Below are positions 44,159 to 53,365 of a stretch of 64,000 bases of DNA, one piece after another. Made by a program: the position numbers and the translations under genes. How positions within the stretch are numbered: the first letter of the stretch is position 1; each line of letters opens with the position of its first letter. The stretch spans positions 8,160,621 through 8,224,620 of the forward strand of contig QXEO01000546.1 of the NCBI GenBank assembly GCA_007115705.1. The letters are read 5' to 3'. Origin of the DNA: Dactylis glomerata (Eukaryota > Streptophyta > Magnoliopsida > Poales > Poaceae). The notes below the pieces were generated by a model. The model had not been told where the DNA came from. It saw only the letters and a program-made list of their open reading frames with translations, and did not search any database.

Positions 44159-45733
44159 GATAAGAGGAGGGATGTGGTGTTTCCCGCTGCCTGCTTCACT
44201 CTAAGTGAGAAGGAGCTCGAGCAGTTTTTTAAGTGTCTCCTAGGAGTTAAAGTTTCTCACGGTTACTCTGGGAACATAGGCAGATATCTGGACGAAGCGA
44301 AGAAGAGGTTCAGCGGGATGAAGTCTCACAACTGTCACATGTTGATGACGCAGATACTTCCCGTTGCAATCCGAGGGATAATGGATGAGCACCTCCGTGA
44401 GGCGTTGTTTGGCCTCTGCAACTTCTTCGACGTCACCTCGAGGAAATCTATCGGCTTGAAGCACCTCGACGCGCTGCAAGAAGAGATCGTCGTGATACTG
44501 TGCGAGCTCGAGATTTACTTCCCGCCCGCGTTCTTCGATATCATGGTGCATCTGCTCGTCCATCTCGTGGATGACATCATTCATCTCGGTCTAACATTCC
44601 TGCACATAATGATGCCGTTCGAAAGGATGAATGGTGTTATCGAAGGATTCGTCCACAACAGGTCCCATCCAGATGGAAGCATCGCCAAGGGCTTTCTGAC
44701 CTACGAGTGCGTTTCATTTTGCCAGAATTATCTACGCACCGAGGAGGGTGACACAGACAACCCTGTTGGTCTGCCCAAAAGGACGCACCTCGTTAGGCTT
44801 GCCGGATATGGTCACCGCGAGGGTTTTCGCGCCTTGAATGTCAGCGTGAAGGGTCGACGCCCCGACTTTGTCCGGGCACACCTCGTCACGCTACAACACA
44901 TCGAATTGGTTGACCCTTGGGTGGAGGAGCACAAAAGCTTTCTAGAGAAGAAGTTCATTGACCTAGGTCGGCCGAGGAAGAACAGAGACGTAACAAGAGA
45001 GCACAACTCCAGCTTCACGGCTTGGTTCAAGGAAAAGCTTCACGGCCTGCAGTCGACGCCTTCTACAGAGGATGAAAAACTCATTTTTGCATTATCACAG
45101 GGCCCCGGGCACAACATGAGGACATATCAGGCCTACGACATCAACGGATACAGATTCTACACCGAGGAAAGGGACAGGAGTAGCGAATATCAGAACTCAG
45201 GAGTAACGATGCTATCATATTCTGATGACGAAGCCACCATCAAGGAAAGATTCTTCGGAAGGATCAAGGAGATCTGGGAGCTCGACTACGCCGGAGAGAA
45301 GGTGCCGATGTTCCGTGTCAGATGGGCCAAGAGCGTCCAGAAAGAGGGCCGGTATTTCACCACCATGGTTATACCCGATGCCTCCGCGAAGAACGCCTCC
45401 GCAAAAAACGAGCCATGGGTACTCGCGAGCCAAGTTGACCAATGCTTCTTCATCACCGACCTGTCAAAGCCAAGCCGTGTTGTCGTGAGGAGGGGCAAGA
45501 GGAGCATCATCGGAATGGAAGGACCCACCAACGAGAAAGACTTAGAAAAGAACGGCGATCCAAATATCAAAGAGGAATTCGACAAGACCTTCGACAAGCC
45601 GACTGCCGCAGGAAGAAGGAAGACCACCCTACCTACTAAAGGTTGTCCGTTCACGAGAAGAAATCTCAACATTCTCGGCCTAAAGTATTCAACTGTGAGG
45701 AAGAAGGGCAAGAAGATTGCAAAGAGACGCTAG
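44156..45733 (+). pseudogene. CACTA TNP2-type transposase, C-terminal half (split by retrotransposons)
   Basis: Open and uninterrupted for about 525 codons to TAG 45731-45733, continuing in frame from 7307-7356. No start codon of its own is implied; upstream coding sequence lies beyond element A. Two regions seen: a DUF4218-like part (KRFSGMKSHNCHMLMTQILP, MMPFERMNGVIEGFVHNRSH, PDGSIAKGFLTYECVSFCQN) and a DUF4216-like part (YDINGYRFYTEERDRSSEYQ, NSGVTMLSYSDDE, IKEIWELDYAGEKVPMFRVR, PWVLASQVDQCFFITDLSKP). These follow the DDE domain in TNP2 proteins, which bind the CACTA termini and catalyse excision. A basic tail ends the protein (RRNLNILGLKYSTVRKKGKK). The lack of stops or frameshifts suggests recent loss of function by insertion rather than long decay. 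Confidence 0.92.
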
Positions 45734-46104
45734 CTCTGGCTAGCTAGCGTGGAATCAAGATCATGACATTTTTTTTGTCTATGCATGCGTTTACTCGAAT
45801 CTATATAGATTCGTACATGTGTGTGTATGGACATCGATGTGTATTTGTTAGAAAGTGTGAAAATAAACTATTATGATACTCCTTGCAAATAAAGTGAGAA
45901 AATATTTTGAAGTAATTAAATTTTGAAGTAATTAATATTTGTTAGAAAGTGTGAAAAAAATGTGAATTTTTTTTGTAAAAAAAGGTGTGAGGCAACCAGG
46001 ATTCGAACCCTGGATGCCCCTAATGCAAAGGGCACAGAGAGTGTGTGCTACCACTGAGGCAGAGAAGTGTTTGTGTGTAAGCTAGAGCCTCGCTGTATTT
46101 GACT
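45734..46104 (+). other. CACTA spacer downstream of TNP2
   Basis: 3' flank of TNP2: AT-rich with a short repeat (TTTGAAGTAATTAA, TTTGTTAGAAAGTGTGAAAA twice near 45848 and 45939). It then holds the tRNA-like segment listed separately. AATAAA-like words at 45861 (AAATAAACT) and 45888 are possible poly(A) signals for TNP2. No ORF. Confidence 0.5.
45988..46065 (-). tRNA. Degenerate tRNA-like sequence (possible tRNA-derived relic)
   Basis: On the minus strand a GGTTCGAATCC-like B box (46010-45999) is preceded by an anticodon-arm-like stem with loop TTGCATT (GCA in the anticodon position, 4-bp stem CCCT/AGGG) and a D-arm-like GCCTCAGTGGTAGC (about 46061-46048). The acceptor stem does not pair and the T stem has a mismatch, so it is not a functional tRNA. 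It may be a pol III-type relic or the head of a SINE. Confidence 0.25.
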
Positions 46105-46162
46105 AAGTGTCAAATATGCGTGGCGCATATTGAGCATAATGCGCCACGCATATGTGACACTT
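46105..46162. repeat. Inverted repeat with CACTA subterminal motif, upstream of gene 2
   Basis: Arms 46105-46128 (AAGTGTCAAATATGCGTGGC then GCAT) and 46139-46162 are reverse complements with one mismatch over 24 bp, around a 10-bp spacer. The core ATGCGTGGCGCAT is the motif that fills the subterminal region at 53040-53286. A cruciform or a pair of protein sites is possible; it lies just before the presumed promoter of gene 2. Confidence 0.85.
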
Positions 46163-46473
46163 AACGAAATATCTCGACCGGCCACCTCTGCTTCTTCCCC
46201 ATTTCTTCGTCTTAGCCTGATCTCGCTCTCGCTCTGCTGCTCCGCTGCTGGCGCTCACTCTCGCTCTGCTCCGGCCGCCTTCCCTATCCCCCTCTGCATC
46301 TCACTCCAGCCACCTTCCCCATCCCCCTCTGCATCTCGCTCCGGCCGCCGACGCCCGCCTCGATCTGCATCTCGCTCCGGCCGCCGACGCCCGCCTCGAT
46401 CTGCATCTCGCTCCGGCCGCCACCGCCTGCCTCGATCTGCATTGACCACCACAGGAGGATCCCCACTGTCGAG
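46163..46473 (+). other. CACTA gene 2 presumed promoter/5' untranslated exon, with 36-bp tandem repeat
   Basis: C/T-rich sequence with three copies of a 36-bp unit (CTGCATCTCGCTCCGGCCGC...CTCGAT) at 46329-46364, 46365-46400 and 46401-46436, then a partial fourth. A good donor GAG/GTGAGC follows at 46473/46474. I infer a GC-rich leader exon of gene 2 with its intron running to about 48141. Both strands are open through the repeat because the unit is a multiple of three; I do not credit those ORFs. Confidence 0.45.
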
Positions 46474-48149
46474 GTGAGCCCCCATCCCCCTCTGCCATCT
46501 GCCCTTCCCCTCTCCCACCTCCCTCTGCCCTCCCCTTCCCCATCCCCCTCTGACGACGACCTTGCTAACCAGCAGGAGGAGCCAAGCCTGTGGTGACCAC
46601 CTGTAGGAGGAGCCAAGCCCGCCGCCTGACCACCTCTCCGAGCGCCTGCTGCCGGCCACCTCCACGACCTGGTGCTGCTCCTCTTCACGGATTCAGATCG
46701 TTTTTGTAGGTGAGATGCCCTGCTCCTCTTCACTTTCTTCATCAATCTTTCTCCCTTTCTTTCTCGCAATGCAGTGCAGTGCATGCAGCAGCTGTTTACC
46801 CATGCAACTGCAAAAGTCGGCACCTTTTCTTTGGAAGGAGGCAGTGTGCCTTCCACTAAGAAAAGAGTTATCATAAGAATTCTATAGAGTGTAGAGAGAA
46901 AGAGAATCAATGTAGGGCTGGGCAGCAATGCTTGCAGCCATGCTACTTTCGTTTAGTTGCTTTGATCTGTAGATATGCTTGCAGCAATGCTGCTTTCGTT
47001 TAGTTGCTTTGATCTGTAGATAGTATAGTGGAACCATTGTCTTGATGGTAGACAACATGGATATGCATAGAAGATTGATCTAAACCCTAAGATTTACTTG
47101 TGCTGGAAATTCGTTGTGTTATCATTGTGTTGCAAACTGCTTGATTGATCTGATGAACACCTTACTATCTCCGTTCACTTTTAGTTATTCCCATAATAAT
47201 CTCAGTTATGTTCACTTTTGTTATAATGTGAGCATGTTATTGGTTCTTGCTTTGTGCAGTAATAATCAAATACTAATGTATGGCTGAATGCTACCCAATC
47301 TAGTAGCAGACAAGAAGTATGTAGTCTAGGACCCTAAAGCAGAAGAGTTTCATTCATTTTCTGATTTTTGATGAACATGCTGATTGTTCTGCATAGAATT
47401 TGTTTCACGAGCCATGAACACCTTGCATTCATAGTTTTCACGAGCCATGACCATCAGCAGGGGACTCATTATCAAAGAAGCATGCATTTCTCTGCTGCCA
47501 TAGTCTCCACATTGTTAGGATGGTCACATTCCTGAGATATTACACCTCTGTAGTGCTACATATCAAATATATAATAAAATGAAATCTAGTCGTGTGCTAT
47601 ATTTGTACAGCAATATAGAGAACTGGAGTTCAAAAGCTTAATTAAGCACCACATTCCAGTACCAATTCATATAACAGTAATGTTATTTATGCATACAGCT
47701 GAAAGTTCTCTCTTCTTTATTTTAAGTTTTCTTGTATTAATCTGTCTTTATGTTTTCAAGTTTCTTGTATGAATCCTATATTAAACTGTATAGTTTTTCT
47801 CTGGGCATACTGAGCAGAGCAAGCTGCTCCATTTTGAATAACTGAAGTATTTTCATGTTTATGTTGCTATACTTATGATGATGATGCTGCTGTACTTATG
47901 ATGATGATGATGCTGCGGCTGGATGGGATATATGTGTATACATTTTTGTGTGTTTATGTGAATTGCTGCAAGTTATTTCTAAATGAGTTGCCCATTTCTC
48001 CCGAAGTGTCAATTCACTTCCGTTTTGGTTGAGAAATGGGCACTCCTAGGTCAAAAAAACAGCAAAGGTCATGCCAAATTTTTCGGTCGACTTTAGCTTA
48101 ATTAACTTGTACTAATTACATTATTGCATTTTTTGTATGAAGTGCCGAC
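46474..48149 (+). other. CACTA gene 2 presumed long first intron
   Basis: AT-rich, no supportable ORF. It holds a perfect-register 47-bp tandem duplication at 46928-46974 and 46975-47021 (ATGCTTGCAGCAATGCTGCT...CTGTAGAT) and a GATGAT-rich patch at 47875-47920. It ends TTTTTTGTATGAAG before GTGCCGACATG, giving a plausible acceptor just upstream of the ATG at 48150. CACTA second genes often have a long first intron; the assignment here is inference. Confidence 0.4.
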
Positions 48150-50022
48150 ATGTCAAGCGGAGACAAAGACATCGGGGCTGGCCCTTCTCAGCCCATGAGC
48201 GTCGAAGAAGAAGCAAGAAAAGCCAACCTAAAGTTTTGGTGGCTTGACGATGACTTGAGCGGGTCCGACGAGGAGGCCGAAGAAGCTGCGGCCGATGAAG
48301 TTGGCGAGGAGGCCGAAGAAGCTGCGGCCGATGAAGTTGGCGAGGAGGCCGAAGAAGCTGCGGCCGATGAAGTTGACTCGGAGTCTGAATATGACTTTGA
48401 GGCCGAAGATGGCGACGACGCCAGAAGCAGCAATGGCGACGAGGAGGATGGCACAAGTAGTCATGGTGGCGGTGACCGCATGGACGTCGGTGGATCGGAC
48501 GCCACTGCTAAGAAGAAGAAGAAGAAGGAAAGGCAGGATTGGATGCCGTCGGTACTCGGCACCAAGCTCGAAGAGTTCACATATGTGAAACCGAGTGGCC
48601 AACCCATGGAGCCTGCGAAGCTTGCCGCTAGGTACGGCATACAGCTCGGGTGCATCGTGTGGGAGAGCATGAGCATCAACCAGAAGAACATAAGAGCTAA
48701 GGGCAATACGCGGTTGCGCGAGCTCCTCATTGGGAAGCTTCACAACTGGTACAAGTTCCCAGAGCCGTTCGATAACTAGAAGCTCAAAGGGAACAAGGTC
48801 AACAAGTTATCCCTCACGAGGATGAGCATAGCCTTGAGCAGCTGGAAAAGCCGAGTGAAGAAGAGGATTCTCACCGGCAAAAGTTGGGAGGAGATAAAGA
48901 AGGCCGAGCCGATGCTCGACGAAGATGAGTTCATCAAGTTCAAGGATGCGTGCCTCACTCCGGAAGGTATCGAATGGACCGAGTGGGGGAGGCATATGCG
49001 GGACCTCAACATAGGTAACCAACGCTGCAGAGGCGGCGGTTACCGAGGAAAGAAGGCCATTTGGGAAAAGGAGGACGCCGAGTATGCCCGTCTAGGGAAA
49101 GAGAACCCGTGGCACAAATTCACGGACGAGCAGGTGATTCAGTTTGTCCATGCCCGCTACTATCTCCAGCCCGATCTCAAGGAATTTGTTACCTACGACG
49201 ATGATGTGAGGAAGTTCCAAAAAACGCTGGTAAGGAATTTACTGCGCATCTCGATCGAGTTGATATGCGTTCTAAATTTCTAAATGGCCATCTCTTTCCT
49301 TCTCTGCAGAGAATCGAAGAAAGGTCTTGTGCTTCAAGTGCGAGCTCGTCCCAGGGGTCGACGGCGGACCCGCGGTGGGACACGCCCTTCAACAGGGTGA
49401 TGAACATGATAAAGGGGAGAGCCAAGTCCTTGCCGCCGATTTCAGCTGGCCGCGTGGCCGGCTATGGTACGTACGACAAGGTTGATGACATCAAGAAAGA
49501 GGACCGCGAGGTGAAGAAAGAGAGGAAGGCCGCGGCAGCGGCGGCGGCGGCGGCCGCAAGTGAAAGACGCCAAGTTGAAAAGCTTCGGGAGCAGATGCCG
49601 GACCTGATCGCCGAGCAAGTGCAACAGAAGCTCCGCGAGATCATTCCCGATGAGCTGTGGGAGGGCTTGCTGCTTGGAATGCGGCAGGTCGACGAGGGCC
49701 GCTAGTGGTGCCCAGCATCTCCGACAGCAACTCTATCCAGCATGTGTCGCCGGATGAGGTGACTCCCGATACCACCAACGTCAAGGAGGCGCAGCCGGCG
49801 GCCGCTCCGGTGCCCCCTCCCTTCGCTGCCAACATGAACGCGCACTCGGAGGTTGCTCTGGGTGACACCACCTCCCGCCGATGCCAACACCGAGTAGCCG
49901 ATCGCACCGGTGCCTCCTCCCACCACAGCTAAGGCGCAACCGACGGTGCTTCATCGTAAGGCATCCCGGCGGGAGAATGATACCGGTGTCTCGACATTAG
50001 CCGAGCTCAATGCCATCTCCAA
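48150..50022 (+). pseudogene. CACTA gene 2, 5' exons (plant transposase Ptta/En-Spm / TNPA-like)
   Basis: ATG 48150 (MSSGDKDIGAGPSQPMSVEE). An acidic stretch holds three 12-residue repeats EAEEAAADEVGE (48273-48380, 36-bp unit). After a basic KKKKKK patch come SVLGTKLEEFTYVKPSGQPM and IQLGCIVWESMSINQKNIRA. TAG 48777-48779 stands in the place of a Trp codon; the frame then stays open with LTRMSIALSSWKSRVKKRIL, IEWTEWGRHMRDLN and FTDEQVIQFVHARYYLQPDL. An 80-bp GT-AG intron lies at 49230-49309 (CTG/GTAAGG ... CTGCAG/AG) and joins in phase to SCASSASSSQGSTADPRWDT and a Lys/Ala-rich helix. TAG 49703-49705 and a frameshift near 49690 follow; a donor AAG/GTAATG is at 50022/50023. TNPA-type proteins bind subterminal repeats. 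Confidence 0.72.
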
Positions 50023-50140
50023 GGTAATGACTCCGGCCAGCACATTTCATTTCCTTTGCCTTTGATGACTATAGCTAGCCAGCGACATCTCACGATATGC
50101 ATGCAAACTTGTTTTCCCACGGGACACACCTTGCACACTT

Positions 50141-52138
50141 TTGCATTTCGTGGACGGCGAGCTAAAGGATGTTGCCAAGGGCACAATCATTCAGCAAAAT
50201 AGCACAATCATGCATCACAAGGAGATAGTCTCAGAGGTGTTCAAGGTCCGGCTGGCTCGGGTGTTGCCGGGATGCGAAGACATGGACCCCCCACCCAACC
50301 TCAAGGCGCTGATGAAAATAAGACCCTTGCGGGTTGCTTCGGCTGGGTCTTGACATGGCCGAAGACCCAGATTCGGCTTGTGAAGGAACAACAAGTTACT
50401 GAGCCGCCACCACACATGCCTTGTTTGGAAAGTTACTGAGCCGCCGCCATGTTTGGCACCAGTTACTGAGCCGGTGCCGCCACGTATGGCGCCACCGCCT
50501 CGGCGGCCACAACAAGTTGTCTCCGCCAACACCTCCTGTCACCAGAAGTTGTTGGCCGCCGCTTTACCGTAGCCACCACCAGCACCACATGGCAAGGCCG
50601 TCGCTGCATCCTACCCAGTACTGGTTGAGGACATCAACGATGATGATGATGAGAACCCAGATAACTGGATCAACACCGGCACCACCGACTCTTTGTTCAT
50701 GCCAAACATGGAAGAACCCTACCATGTCCGCGAAGATCAAAATGCTCGCACCAAAGCATGCACGCGTCTGGACTTCCATGGTGCCCTAGAGGAGACGCCT
50801 TCGAATGCTGGCGCCGCTGATCCTAAAGTCAATACGGGAAATATTTTCAGCCCCAACACACTCCATAAGGTGGTGAGCGGCGGTGATCAGTTGGCAACCG
50901 ACCGTGGTGAGCAGTTGGAAACCGGTGGTCCCATCCAGAAGAAGCACCACCGGAAGAGAAACAAGAAGGATAAGCCGTCTGCGAGCCAGCAGCCGGTCGG
51001 TCCGAAGAGGCCCAGGGTTCACGACGACCCGGTGTCACAAACCACTAAGGGCACCTTGCAGGGCATAATTCATGAAGCTGGAAAACCGATTATGACTGAG
51101 GAGCAGGTCGCCCACGCGAGTGGAGCGATGGTGAACGTTATGCACATTATTCTGTTTCTGGAGGAGGAACTTCTTAAGGAAACAAATCCATCGTACCCCG
51201 TTTTCACGGTGAAGGTTCCAGCGGACGTGGGCTTCGTCGATGATCACCCCGCGGATATCTTCTTCATATCGTACGAGGACGTCTTCAAGATTTTCAACAC
51301 CAAACGGCTGGACTATAACTTGGTCCGCCTATACGCGCTCCAGCGGGCGATGAAGGTCAACAGAGAGGAGAACCCTGGCGTCGCAATAGCGGACCCCTAC
51401 TTCATGCGTGTAGGCATGTTGTTGAATCCAGCAAACCGTTCCAGAGCAAAGGAGTACCTCTAGAAGTTCCTGCTAGACAACAAAAGTAAAAAAGACATTC
51501 TTCTTCCTTACTTTCCCGAGTAAGTGCACACTCGCTCAGCCGCCGTAATAACTTGTCATTTCTTAATTTTCGATAGCTCCTTTTCCAACATTCTTTCGTT
51601 TCAACTATTTTGCGCAGAGACATATACTGCACATTGATCCTCGTTGCCCCGAGGTACTCGGTAGCCGTCTACTTAGACTCGGGGAGTGAGGCAAAGAAAA
51701 AAAACTACGCCTACATCAAGGGTGTTCTAGATGATGCTCTCGAGGGATACGCCAGGAAGGGAGGTGACTTCAAGGCGGGGGCGGAAAATGTCAAGGACGG
51801 TAGACACATGTTCAAGCACGTAATCAAGTTCCCCTGCGTCAAGCAGCCGCCTAACAGTGTCAAGGAGGCCTTCTATGCCCTCCATCACATGCGGGCGATC
51901 GTCTAGAACGAACACAGGCTTACGACGCCAGCTAGTGTCCGAGGATGGGCCGAAGAGCATGCAAGGATTGAGGACGCTGAACTTAGGGACGACTTCTTCC
52001 GCATCCAGAATCAGATTGCGACTATCTTGCAAGAAGATGTCATCACAAGGGGGGAACCTTGTCCTGCGCCAGACCGTTGGCTAAGCGCGAGATCGAAGAC
52101 CGGCTCTGGAAACAACGTGACACTAGGACATGGACAAT
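50141..52138 (+). pseudogene. CACTA gene 2, 3' exons with C48/Ulp1-like domain, catalytic residues lost
   Basis: Starts LKDVAKGTIIQQNSTIMHHK; 50354-50690 is badly decayed (several stops). From about 50576 the frame is open: DDDDENPDNWINTG, a basic NLS-like stretch (KKHHRKRNKKDKPSASQQPV) and VFTVKVPADVGFVDDHPADI. A TAG at 51461-51463 precedes KFLLDNKSKKDILLPYFPE. Intron 51519-51617 (GA/GTAAGT ... GCGCAG) joins in phase to DIYCTLILVAPRYSVAVYLD, which is the strand pair of a Ulp1 (C48) protease. The Asp of VYLD and the Gln of KQPPNS survive, but the usual catalytic His (DIY here) and Cys (SVKEAFYAL here) are absent. After TAG 51904-51906 the frame continues to 52138. Many grass CACTA elements carry such a domain; here it cannot be a protease. 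Confidence 0.7.
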
Positions 52139-52495
52139 GAAAGATTGCTACAAACCGTTCCCGGAGCCATGTCAACCAAAGTCTTCATGATTCTTCCTAG
52201 TCGTTTTCGTGTGTATGTCAATCGTGTATGCTTGAGTCATAAACTTTACCATCTGGAACTCATTCCGGTGTGTGTCTGTGTGTGAGATGTAAAATTATAG
52301 CTTGCCTTAGTCGAAAGCATCGTTGTTGGACTTATTTACTTTTGTATGCGGGATACTTATATATAACTCATTTCTTAGCTCGAGTACTTTCCTTTTGTCG
52401 ACATGCATGTGAATCCTTTGATTCTTTCGGTTGCATATGATATATGGCTTTGTCGACATATGTAACTCTTTTCTTATAGCTCGAATACTATATAT
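52139..52495 (+). other. CACTA spacer before the small ORF
   Basis: AT-rich, no gene. Two imperfect copies of CATATGTAACTCTTTTCTTA.../AACTCATTTCTTAGCTCGAGTAC lie at about 52366-52398 and 52458-52490, each with GCTCGA(A/G)TAC. The words ATATATGGCTTTGTC(G/T)ACA occur at about 52440 and 52491, so the start of the next ORF sits in a short local duplication. Confidence 0.5.
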
Positions 52496-52765
52496 ATGGC
52501 TTTGTCTACAGAGATACCGAGATGCTACGTGGTGTACAAAGGGTGGGTACCAGGAGTCTACGACGAGTGGGAGGATTGCCAGAAGCAAGTGAACAAGTTC
52601 AGCGGCAACTGCTACAAAGGGTACCCGATGAGAGAGCTGGCGGAAGCTAGGTGGAGGATCCACCTCCTAGGAGAGCGGAGAAACAAGAACCGGGTGAAGA
52701 CCTTGATGATCGTGCTCCCGGTCTTGCTCACCATTGCGAGTGTAGTCTACTCGGTCTTTTGGTAG
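52496..52765 (+). CDS. CACTA third ORF: RNase H1 N-terminal (hybrid-binding/viroplasmin) domain with C-terminal membrane anchor
   Basis: 89 codons, intact. Residues about 9-50 match the RNase H1 N-terminal / caulimovirus viroplasmin fold: CYVVYKGWVPGVYDEWEDCQ, KQVNKFSGNCYKGYPMRELA, with the aromatic and basic positions typical of RNA-DNA hybrid binding. A basic stretch (GERRNKNRVK) leads to a single hydrophobic helix (TLMIVLPVLLTIASVVYSVF) and the protein ends two residues later, the form of a tail-anchored membrane protein. It lies between the C48-like exon and the subterminal repeats, on the same strand. The upstream CTACAG/AG inside the first codons could instead be a splice acceptor, so the first five residues are uncertain. 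Role inferred only: nucleic-acid binding at a membrane. No catalytic RNase H part is present. Confidence 0.7.
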   Translation: MALSTEIPRCYVVYKGWVPGVYDEWEDCQKQVNKFSGNCYKGYPMRELAEARWRIHLLGERRNKNRVKTLMIVLPVLLTIASVVYSVFW

Positions 52766-53039
52766 TTTGGAACTTGGCTAAAGATGATGATCAACTTGTT
52801 GTAATGTGTAGTGTGTGTAATGTGTGAGATGCATGGACTTGGGCTATATATGCTCCAACACTTCTAATATTCGGGAACTTTGTCACTATAATGATTCTAA
52901 TTGTTTGTGATGATGATATATGGTTTTGTACTGCATGCTGTGTATTCTGCAGTTATATTGTATACCTATATATATTCTTGTGTATTGATGTGTATAAATA
53001 CCAGAAAATATTAGTTTTTTTGGACCTGTACGAAATATC
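52766..53039 (+). other. CACTA 3' flank of the small ORF
   Basis: AT-rich, no ORF. It has TTGTAATGTGTAGTGTGTGT near 52799 and repeated GATGATGATATATGG words. Presumed 3' untranslated and spacer sequence before the subterminal array. Confidence 0.4.
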
Positions 53040-53286
53040 AGTGTCGCATATTTTCAGTGGCTAGTGGCGCATTAAGTATTAGTGGCGCATATAGCAATAT
53101 GCGCCACGCATAAGATACTAATGGCACATATGCTATATGCGCCACTAAAGTTCAAACTATGCGTGGCGCATATTGAGATGCGCCACTGATAAATATGTAC
53201 TAGTGGCGTGGCACTAGTGGCGCATCCCATATGTGCCACGCATAGTCCAAATAGGTGCGCCACTAATAGCCTTTTTTCCACTAGTG
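53040..53286. repeat. CACTA right subterminal repeat array and terminus
   Basis: About eight copies of TGGCGCAT or its complement ATGCGCCA occur in both orientations, often as AGTGGCGCAT or ATGCGTGGCGCAT (53058, 53083, 53098, 53138, 53164, 53181, 53216, 53258 region). The end reads AATAGCCTTTTTTCCACTAGTG, giving the CACTA signature TAGTG at 53282-53286. Such arrays bind the element's DNA-binding protein in En/Spm. The first three flanking bases are CGA. Confidence 0.88.
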
Positions 53287-53365
53287 CGAAGTTTAATCGA
53301 CCAGTAGGAGAAAGAAACCACTTCTGAAGGTTGATGCTAACTGGCTTTTGGCAGGGCGCACTACC
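53287..53365. other. Unassigned 79-bp strip between CACTA and element C
   Basis: The sequence hosting both the CACTA right end and element C. No coding or repeat signature recognised. Its last five bases CTACC (53361-53365) are the predicted target duplication of C. Confidence 0.5.

Larger units (their letters stand above)
44154..53286 (+). mobile_element. CACTA (En/Spm-type) DNA transposon, right part
   Basis: Includes 7307-7356 on the other side of element B; the 5' end lies left of element A, outside the window. Order: TNP2 transposase C-terminal half, a spacer with tRNA-like and inverted-repeat sequences, a decayed second gene with introns and a C48-like C-terminus, a small hybrid-binding-domain ORF, and a subterminal repeat array ending CCACTAGTG at 53286. 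All genes read +. The TAGTG terminus, the repeated TGGCGCAT motif and the TNP2 family identify it as CACTA. The 3-bp target duplication cannot be checked without the left end. TNP2 is split by A and B and gene 2 is broken, so this copy is non-autonomous. Confidence 0.92.

Noticed and set aside
44174..44176. GTG at 44174 as the start of TNP2
   Set aside because: The frame is open upstream through the AGAGG site and 7307-7356, so the protein starts outside the window.
46329..46436. CRISPR-like array (36-bp repeats)
   Set aside because: Direct tandem copies without spacers, in a eukaryotic transposon.
46255..46928. Minus-strand ORFs through the 36-bp repeat of the CACTA spacer
   Set aside because: They owe their length to a repeat unit divisible by three; no motif, and composition is that of the repeat.
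48188..48743. Minus-strand ORFs opposite the acidic repeats of CACTA gene 2
   Set aside because: Ser/Ala-rich shadows of the real + strand frame.
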